Notes under the pieces: model-generated
Seen by the model: the letters and a program-made list of their open reading frames with translations, nothing else
Database searches by the model: none
What the model was told of the DNA's origin: nothing
Origin: CAZHGD01 sp964531735
Lineage (GTDB): Bacteria > Armatimonadota > UBA10988
DNA: 64,000 nucleotides
Reading direction: 5' to 3'
NCBI GenBank assembly: GCA_964531735.1
Contig: CAZHGD010000015.1
Location: 5,386 to 69,385 of the forward strand
In this document: in pieces, positions 59,201 through 64,000 of the stretch
Numbering within the stretch: position 1 is the first letter of the stretch
Layout of the letters: the number at the start of each line of letters is the position of its first letter
Translations under genes and position numbers: made by a program

Positions 59201-60254
59201 CGGCGGTGCTGCCCGTGGTGTACTTCAGCAGGCCGGCATCGCGGCGGTCGGCGGCGAACTCGACGCGCTTCTCCACCCACTGGTCGGTGACGCGGTAGCG
59301 CTTGGTGATGGTCACGCCGGGCAGCCGCGGGTTGGTCGCCCGGAAGGTCTCGCCGCTCCGCGAGACGACGCGGTCAGCGGCCTCGTCGGCGCCCAGCTCC
59401 GTCTTCGCGTCGGGCATCAGCGCATACCGGTCGGCCGAACGCTCCAGCAGCCGCGCCCCATCGCGCCGGTCGGTCAGCGCGGCCAACTGGCCGGTCTGCT
59501 CGTCGATCTCGGCGACCAGCCGGCCACTGGTCAGGCTGACGGTCCGGGCCGGTACGGCCGGCTGGACCGGCAGCGCAGTCAACTGCGGCAGCAGCGCCTC
59601 GGCCCAGGCCGCCGCCATGGCCGCGCAGCCCGCGGGCGTCAGGTGCACGCCGTCGCGGCTGCCTGAGTTGGCCGGTGTCCGCAGACCGCTCACCGGCACC
59701 TTGGCGCGCAGGTCGACCAGCGTCACGCCGGCGTCCTTGGCCACGGCGCGAATCGCGTCGCTGTAGCGGTCGAGCACGGCCGGCACGCCGCCCGGATACC
59801 ACTCCTTGGGGTGCCGCTCCAGGTAGAACTCGGTGATGACCGGAGTCAGCGTGGCCAACAGCGGCGTGGCGCCGGCCTGGCGGCAGCGGTCGAGCATCGC
59901 GCGGAGCCGCGCTGTGAAGTCGTCCAGCGAGGTCTGCGGGCGCCCCGCGGCGGCCATCGCCGAGTCGTTCATGCCGAAGTCGATCAGCACGAACCGCGGC
60001 CGGTGCGCCAGCACGTCGCGGTCGAGGCGCGCCAGGCCCGCGGTCACGGTGTTGCCGCCGATGCCGGCGTTGACCACGCGCAGACCTGGTTGCCGCGTGC
60101 GCTCGCGGAGCAGCGCCTCGAGCTGGCTGGGGTAGCTCTGCTCGGAGCGCAGGTGTACTCCGAGCGTGATCGAGTCGCCGAAGGCCACGATGACCGGGCC
60201 GTCGGCCGGCGCGGCCAGCGTCGACAGGCAGGTCAGCAACGCTCCGAAGGTCAT
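56283..60254 (-). CDS. Bimodular SGNH esterase-TIM-barrel glycosidase-like protein
   Basis: 1323 residues from ATG 60254 after GAGGAG. Signal peptide about 1-16. Residues 20-215 are an SGNH domain: VIVAFGDSIT with S28, VVNAGIGGNT (G67), DFGMNDSAM (N97) and DGVHLTPAG (D201, H204). From about 235, SGRLVAEIDEQTGQLAALTDRRDG begins a super-sandwich like that of the next gene, followed by a barrel (about 470-830: IMGWSWGAGSFNV, DFDFIYMDTGQGG, PLYWTADNLDEYANY). A beta-rich tail runs to the end. The two activities in one chain suggest removal of ester groups coupled to glycosidic cleavage. It starts a four-gene minus-strand run. Confidence 0.65.
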   Translation of the reverse strand: MTFGALLTCLSTLAAPADGPVIVAFGDSITLGVHLRSEQSYPSQLEALLRERTRQPGLRVVNAGIGGNTVTAGLARLDRDVLAHRPRFVLIDFGMNDSAMAAAGRPQTSLDDFTARLRAMLDRCRQAGATPLLATLTPVITEFYLERHPKEWYPGGVPAVLDRYSDAIRAVAKDAGVTLVDLRAKVPVSGLRTPANSGSRDGVHLTPAGCAAMAAAWAEALLPQLTALPVQPAVPARTVSLTSGRLVAEIDEQTGQLAALTDRRDGARLLERSADRYALMPDAKTELGADEAADRVVSRSGETFRATNPRLPGVTITKRYRVTDQWVEKRVEFAADRRDAGLLKYTTGSTAALGFWRDGYLNDPSRHPLDYPYLFAKDLTAERPMRDSHAVADHHWAIFCNPQQQRGLAQYRFQVDDRYVHPLSSYAYEPGLVYGPQGWRVAVAAKWLSAGGPTLAATCRWHLFDGDHLRFHQAYLALPEVRAEYAFDSPAWLRDVRRIMGWSWGAGSFNVARFKQAVEALDGGILMVMIGDVFCNTRRYLADPLVNADGLEVTPARLRRLVDDLHAISDRIKVGPITWQWAFGPADPVYRERPEWTVHDGAGQPLFAASGWGDEKVYSQHLTPACREHNLAQFRGMVKRYDFDFIYMDTGQGGVTRFDWTTHSGAQDYDWADFYRGIREAARSNRAGATFFNGTPQLYAQQADCGYFEGLGFVKVRDWRAMADRLLLVKLYQPASKWTVPLYWTADNLDEYANYCLLLGLKAGDFGGTSSGQRWPWAAAAEELAAMRLVPAADARPCWWQERTEAEAYALSLPGGAMLNVYQHAKVAGQVTASCAVGPLGLDATRPISAWLFEPRPVSSAVAEVALNEAGANDWYRRTGQAPHRMFKATRLGTLTARDGRVEVKLTLEPQRIGLVLLTQAPALAHAVNGRPTQLLLPPPAGATVQTLPADQPEPAALAQRRYAFRLPADARSTEYVPERSAPETVNHRETPVGRTVAGLAVQRLLTLDCEHNLADAASAEALADRLRLSAQMGDEKVYGFAAAGVEASNPGRVNLRLTLARPLYGRFYKTPAGFVGLTADYHTAAGYTSRVRFALAPCQAEALTNSRPWWGLYTATKAAPKQPWFVDLTSLLKPGETKELALDLGRWAPAEWDGQVLFGPVLESCGLGAGLTVEVVGNGPAGARDPKAFSVLPTVQHADGSVAFQGAAVKRFEDGARLQDGRIVFPPNGCLEGAGFKVITWQVRRTAASQVAVLMINYQLPDGKYQLVERDLGQWVKPGAESRFDLDLSQFAPANWNGRIRMRLRGDGLEAALVANSTFQIF

Positions 60255-60559
60255 GGCGGCACTCCTCGCGGCGAGCGCGATCGCCGCTCACCGTAGCACG
60301 TCGACGCGCCGGTGACCACCGCCATGCCAACGCGGCTTGGCTGCCGCAGGCGTGCCCGATCCCGCTCCCCGTGGGACCGGCGTCCCGCCGGTCTGGACGA
60401 GTCAAGCCGGCACCAGGCGGAGCGCGACCGGCTTGGGCCGGCCAAACGTCCACTCGCGCCGCGCCGGAGCGCGTCGGCAAACCGACCGGCGAGACGCCGG
60501 TCCCACGAGCAACGGCCCACGCACACGATGGGACGCCCGCCCTGCCGCCGCGCTGCCGC
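60255..60559. other. Intergenic stretch with one repeat element
   Basis: This 305-base gap between the SGNH-GH gene and the GHL10-like gene holds no credible gene. Its only clear content is the inverted repeat at 60371-60506. Confidence 0.5.
60371..60506. repeat. 136-base inverted-repeat element
   Basis: A 22-base arm at 60371-60392 (beginning GTGGGACCGGCGTC) is inverted at 60485-60506 (ending GACGCCGGTCCCAC) with one mismatch, around a 92-base loop. The arms encode TGETPVPR or RRDAGPT-type peptides in some frames, a pattern I recall from dispersed palindromic repeats in planctomycete-type genomes. It may be a nonautonomous mobile or REP-like unit. Confidence 0.6.
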
Positions 60560-62275
60560 CTACCGTCCCGGTCGCCACGCGGCGCGCTTGCCGGTCAGCG
60601 CCGTCTGCCCGATGGTCCGGGCGGTCTCGTCGGGGATGCCCTCCAGGCTGAAGAACACCACGCCGTGCGCCTGCTCGGCGCGGCAGACCGCGATCTGTTC
60701 GGCGATGGCCGCGGCCTGCTCGGCCGGGTTGCGCCCCTTGCCCAGTGAGCTGGCGCCCACGGCCGGCACGGTCCGCGCCAACCCAGGATCGTTGCGGCGC
60801 CACCAGGCGAAGGCGGCCTTCAGGGCCGCGGCGGTGGGCACGTACGACATCGGCACCGCATAGTCGAGCAGGTCCTCGCGCAGCCAGCGCGGCCAGTCCT
60901 GCAACACCCCTTCCGAGCCGGCTTCGTTGTAGAAGACCGCCGCCGTGACCAGCTTGCCCGGGGCCTCGGCGCGCACGCGCCGCGTCACCTGGGCCACCAG
61001 CTTGGTCACCTGGTCCTTGCGCCACTGGTCCCAGGCTTTGAGGCGCACCGGCAGGTCGGTCGGCAGCACGGCGTCGGGCCGGTTCGGCAGGAAGTTGTCG
61101 GCCACCGGCTCACAGCGGATGGTCCGCTCGCCGGTGAAGTAGGCGGCCGTGCCCTTGAAGCCGAGCAGTTCGCGCGCCGAGGCGTGCTTCATCGCGAACA
61201 CCGGCCCGTCGAGAAACACCGCGCCGCCACCGGCCCGCACATGCTGGACCAGCGCGGCGGCCTGCTCCTCGGTCATCAGGTAGTGCCCCGGCAGGATCAC
61301 CACCGACCGCGCCGGCAGCTTGGCCAGGTCACCGTCACGCACGGCCTTGACCTTCAGGCCCAGTTCGCCCAGCCAGGCCCGGGCGCTCTCATACGCGTGG
61401 TGACCGTAGCGCACGGCATTGAGGTCGGACAGCAACAGCAGCACGGTGCCGCCGCGCGCCACGCCCAGACGCTCGATGGCCCGCACCAGCGCCTCGGCCG
61501 CGGCCGGTGTCGGGCCGGGCGTGTGGTAGTTGAGCAGGAACACCTGCCCCTGCCCGAGCCGGTTCAGCGCCACCGCCGGTACGCCACCATCGAAGCGGGC
61601 CAACACCTGCGCCGTGGTGGGCTGGTCCAGCGGGTTGCCGCTGAAGGCGCCGACGGCCGGGAAGGTGCTGGAGACGAGGTCGCCCGGCGCGAAGCCCAGC
61701 TCCTTGGCCGCCGCGGCTTCCACTTCCGGCGTGCTGCGCACGCTCTTGTCGTTGAACCGGATGTAGTCGAAGTGGACGCTGGCCACGTCGTAGCGCTTGG
61801 CCACCTCGACCATCAGGTCCATCTGGTAGTCGCGCACCACCGGCTGCAGCAGGTCGAACCACGGCTGCGGGTCACCGCGGTTGCTGCGCACGGCCCACTG
61901 CGGATGGTCCTTGAACCACTGGCCCCGCGGCTGCCCGTGGCAACTGCCGTTGACGAACCACGCGTGGACCTCGATGCCGCGGCGCCGGCCTTGCTCGATC
62001 AGGTAGCCCAGCGGGTCGAAACCGGTCGCCACCTTGTCGTACATCGGCGCCAACTCGCTGCGGTGGGTGGCGGTGCCAGACCAGTAGAAGGTCAGCACGA
62101 ACAGCGCGTTGAGGTTCATCGCCTCGGCGCGCGCCAGCATCTGGTCCGCCTTGGCGGCATCGGTGCAACTGGCACCCCACAGCCAGGCGCCGCGCAGCTC
62201 CGGCGGCTCGGCGGACAGGGCGGGCCAGGCGAGGCAGAAGACGCTCAACACGCACCACCAGCGCGGCCGGTTCAT
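60560..62275 (-). CDS. GHL10/DUF187-type secreted glycosyl-hydrolase-like protein with inserted GATase-like domain
   Basis: 571 residues from ATG 62275, GGAG about eight bases upstream. Signal peptide 1 to about 22 (VFCLAWPALSAEP). Residues 25-190 are the N half of a GHL10 barrel (LRGAWLWGASCTDA, LNALFVLTFYWSG, EVHAWFVNGSCHG, VASVHFDYIRFND). Residues about 200-410 form a Rossmann/ThuA-like insert (GQVFLLNYHTPG, VILPGHYLMTEEQAAALVQHVRAGGGAVFLDGP). The barrel resumes at WDQWRKDQVTKLVAQV and VFYNEAGSEGVLQDW, ending DYAVPMSYVP and VFFSLEG. Family members are thought to act on glycans, but few have been tested. It may share the operon direction with the SGNH-GH genes. Confidence 0.7.
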   Translation of the reverse strand: MNRPRWWCVLSVFCLAWPALSAEPPELRGAWLWGASCTDAAKADQMLARAEAMNLNALFVLTFYWSGTATHRSELAPMYDKVATGFDPLGYLIEQGRRRGIEVHAWFVNGSCHGQPRGQWFKDHPQWAVRSNRGDPQPWFDLLQPVVRDYQMDLMVEVAKRYDVASVHFDYIRFNDKSVRSTPEVEAAAAKELGFAPGDLVSSTFPAVGAFSGNPLDQPTTAQVLARFDGGVPAVALNRLGQGQVFLLNYHTPGPTPAAAEALVRAIERLGVARGGTVLLLLSDLNAVRYGHHAYESARAWLGELGLKVKAVRDGDLAKLPARSVVILPGHYLMTEEQAAALVQHVRAGGGAVFLDGPVFAMKHASARELLGFKGTAAYFTGERTIRCEPVADNFLPNRPDAVLPTDLPVRLKAWDQWRKDQVTKLVAQVTRRVRAEAPGKLVTAAVFYNEAGSEGVLQDWPRWLREDLLDYAVPMSYVPTAAALKAAFAWWRRNDPGLARTVPAVGASSLGKGRNPAEQAAAIAEQIAVCRAEQAHGVVFFSLEGIPDETARTIGQTALTGKRAAWRPGR

Positions 62276-62423
62276 GGCGGTCTCCGTCGGTGGCGTTCGG
62301 CCCGGCACGCGCGACTCCTGCGGCAGCATGGGCGACCGGCGACGGTTGACCACGTGAGCGGCCAACGCGGGTACAATGCCAGCTTGCGCCCCCGGCGGCG
62401 GTGCCCACGACCGGCCGGTGTTG

Positions 62424-63758
62424 ATGGCGCGAGCGAGATCAGACGTGCTGCGTCGTTTCCTGCGCTGGTTGTTGGAACTGGACCGGCCACTGCCGCAGTG
62501 GTCCGAAGACGAGCGGCTGGCCTGCCAGCAGCGGTGGCTGCGCTGGAACCTGACGGTCAACATCACCGAAGGGGCCTGCTGGTGGTTCGGCATGAGCTTC
62601 GCCTCGTCGGCCACCATTCTGCCGCTGTTCGTCAGCAAGCTGAGCAGCAGCCCGATCCCGCTGGCGATCCTGGCCTCGATGGCCAGCGCCGGCTGGGCAC
62701 TGCCGCAGTTGCTCACCGCCAACGCCGTCGAACGCGTGGCCCGCAAGAAGGCCGTGGTGATCAACCTCGGCTTCTTCAGCGAGCGCCTGCCGGCCTGCTG
62801 CTGGCCGCTGGCAGCCCTGCTCGCCGCGCACTCGCCGGGCGCCGCGCTGGTGCTGTTCCTGGCCACTCACGCCTGGCTGTGCCTCGGCGGCGGCGTCATC
62901 GCGACCAGTTGGACCGACCTGGTGGCCAACTGCTTTCCCGTCGCGTTGCGTGGGCGCATGTTCGGCTTCATGGTGGTGCTGGGCGCCGGGGCCGGCGTGG
63001 CCGGCGCGCGCATCAGCAAGCACCTCATCGAGACCTATCCGTTCCCGCTCAACTTCGTCTACACGTTCGCCCTGGCCGCCGCCGGCATCATGGCCAGTTG
63101 GCTTGGCCTGGCCCTCACGCGCGAGCCGGTGGACCCGCAACTGAAGGACCACCAGTCGCACGGCGAGTACTTCGCCTCGCTGCCGGGCCTGCTGCGCGGC
63201 GACGCCAACTTCCGCTGGTTCCTGGCCGCCCGGCTGCTGATGGTGCTCGGCGGCCTGGGCGCCGGGTTCGTGATGGTCTCGGCCACGAAGCGGTGGCACG
63301 TGCCCGACGCCACCGCCGGCGACTTCACCGCGGCGATGATGGTGGGTCAGGTCATCGGCAACCTGGTTTGCGGTGTGGTCAGTGACCGCCGCGGCCACAA
63401 GATCACGCTCCAGGGCGGCGCGGCCTGCTCGTGCCTGGCTTTCGCGTTGGCCGCCATGGCGCCGACGCCCGTCTGGTACTACGCCGTGTTCGTGCTGCTG
63501 GGCATGGCCGGCGGGTCGTTCTTCGTGTCGGGCATCCTGGTGGTCCTGGAACTGGCGGCGCCGGAGCGCCGGCCGACCTACGTGGGTCTGGCCAACACGA
63601 GCCTCGGCGTGATGGGCCTGATCGGGCCGCTGATTGGCGCCGGGCTGGCCGAACTGGGCTTCGGCTGGCTGTTCGCCGTCGGCGCGCTGTGCCATCTGCT
63701 CGGGCTGATCGTGTTGACGCTACGGGTGCAGGAGCCGCGTGACGCCGTGGCCGGCTGA
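62424..63758 (+). CDS. Major facilitator superfamily transporter
   Basis: 444 residues from ATG 62424; an ATG at 62376 overlaps a TACAAT -10-like hexamer (62372-62377, TTGACC at 62346-62351 with a long 20-base spacer), so the later start is preferred. About eleven to twelve TM helices: ATILPLFVSKLSSSPIPLAILASMASAG, VVINLGFFSERLPACCWPLAALLAA, a LRGRMFGFMVVLGAGAGVAGA segment in the place of the MFS motif, VVSDRRGHKITLQGGAACSCLAFALAA (the MFS-like loop DRRGHK), and two further helix pairs. The N-terminal about 45 residues are soluble. The substrate is unknown; the neighbourhood suggests a sugar. Divergent from the GHL10-like gene. Confidence 0.8.
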   Translation: MARARSDVLRRFLRWLLELDRPLPQWSEDERLACQQRWLRWNLTVNITEGACWWFGMSFASSATILPLFVSKLSSSPIPLAILASMASAGWALPQLLTANAVERVARKKAVVINLGFFSERLPACCWPLAALLAAHSPGAALVLFLATHAWLCLGGGVIATSWTDLVANCFPVALRGRMFGFMVVLGAGAGVAGARISKHLIETYPFPLNFVYTFALAAAGIMASWLGLALTREPVDPQLKDHQSHGEYFASLPGLLRGDANFRWFLAARLLMVLGGLGAGFVMVSATKRWHVPDATAGDFTAAMMVGQVIGNLVCGVVSDRRGHKITLQGGAACSCLAFALAAMAPTPVWYYAVFVLLGMAGGSFFVSGILVVLELAAPERRPTYVGLANTSLGVMGLIGPLIGAGLAELGFGWLFAVGALCHLLGLIVLTLRVQEPRDAVAG

Positions 63759-64000
63759 GCGGCGGCGGATGGGCGACGCGCCTCACGCCCAAGAAGAGGC
63801 CGTGGCCTGTGATGGCGCTGCCGCCGCGGATGTGCGCGGAGGACACGCGCGGCGTGCCCGCCGGCGGCCCGCGGCCGGCTCTTGACGTGCCAACGCCGGC
63901 CCATGGTTCGCGGTGGCGCCGCGACGCCGGCCGCCGACTCAGGGCAGATTCTATGTTCGGTGTCAAGCGGAACTCAGTCCCCTTGCTCGGATCTCGACGG
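63759..64000. other. Right-edge intergenic sequence
   Basis: No gene, RNA or clear repeat seen in the final 242 bases. A minus-strand TTGACA is present near 63960 but has no properly spaced -10. Confidence 0.4.

Noticed and set aside
63403..63966. Minus-strand frame at the right edge
   Set aside because: Mostly antisense to the MFS gene, without a start signal or family.

Overview
This is about 64 kb of very GC-rich bacterial DNA. Codon use is strongly third-position-G/C, so long spurious frames lie opposite almost every gene. Several traits occurring together suggest a diderm Terrabacteria lineage, most likely Armatimonadota, from a metagenome or draft scaffold: two pseudopilins with an ILFPVFAKAREKARQ-type N-terminus and a C-terminal H-X9-DG motif, an SLH-domain outer-membrane porin of OmpM type, three URO-D-like methyltransferase-fold genes, and a large stock of secreted carbohydrate-active proteins. 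The phylum is inferred; no rRNA or tRNA gene is present to confirm it.

Layout. 1-21 kb: a partial sucrase/ferredoxin-like gene at the left edge, then sugar-related genes (GH32, a deacetylase-like/propeller fusion, a parallel beta-helix protein, heparinase II/III-like, galactokinase, GH172/DUF2961). Among these are two pseudopilins, a cysteine-rich NifX-like protein with a clear promoter and palindromic operator, an RHH/nucleotidyltransferase pair, and a GT-C membrane glycosyltransferase coupled to a 43-residue membrane ORF and a URO-D-like gene. 21-23.7 kb: an ECF sigma factor overlapping a one-TM protein and a Spy/CpxP/CnrX-like protein with a PHGG-repeat tail, then a 1.1-kb gene-free stretch with a 100-N assembly gap flanked by identical 55-mers. 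23.7-36.4 kb: an SLH-collagen-coiled-coil-porin, RNase Y, a methyltransferase, a LacZ-type beta-galactosidase with an inserted LamG domain, a URO-D-like gene, a GH20-like hexosaminidase, a single-domain response regulator and dephospho-CoA kinase. 36.5-50.3 kb: TPR proteins, TldD, an HpcH-like aldolase, RidA, a truncated type ISP restriction-modification remnant carrying an in-frame DUF559 plus palindrome insertion, UvrB, a phosphoesterase, a soluble histidine kinase, a ceramidase-like hydrolase and an HMGL-like aldolase. 50.5-62.3 kb: a minus-strand run of secreted SGNH hydrolases and TIM-barrel glycosidase-like proteins, preceded by a GHL10-like protein. 62.4 kb: an MFS transporter.

How the parts fit. 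Most genes fit a heterotroph that cuts complex glycans outside the cytoplasm (SGNH esterases, GH barrels, heparinase-like and beta-helix lyases), finishes sugars inside (LacZ, GH20, GH32, GH172, GalK), and has an S-layer-tethered outer membrane. Housekeeping genes (rny, uvrB, coaE, tldD) are interspersed. The items most worth following are the ECF cassette, the collagen-bearing SLH porin, the DUF559/palindrome insertion and the SGNH-GH operon.
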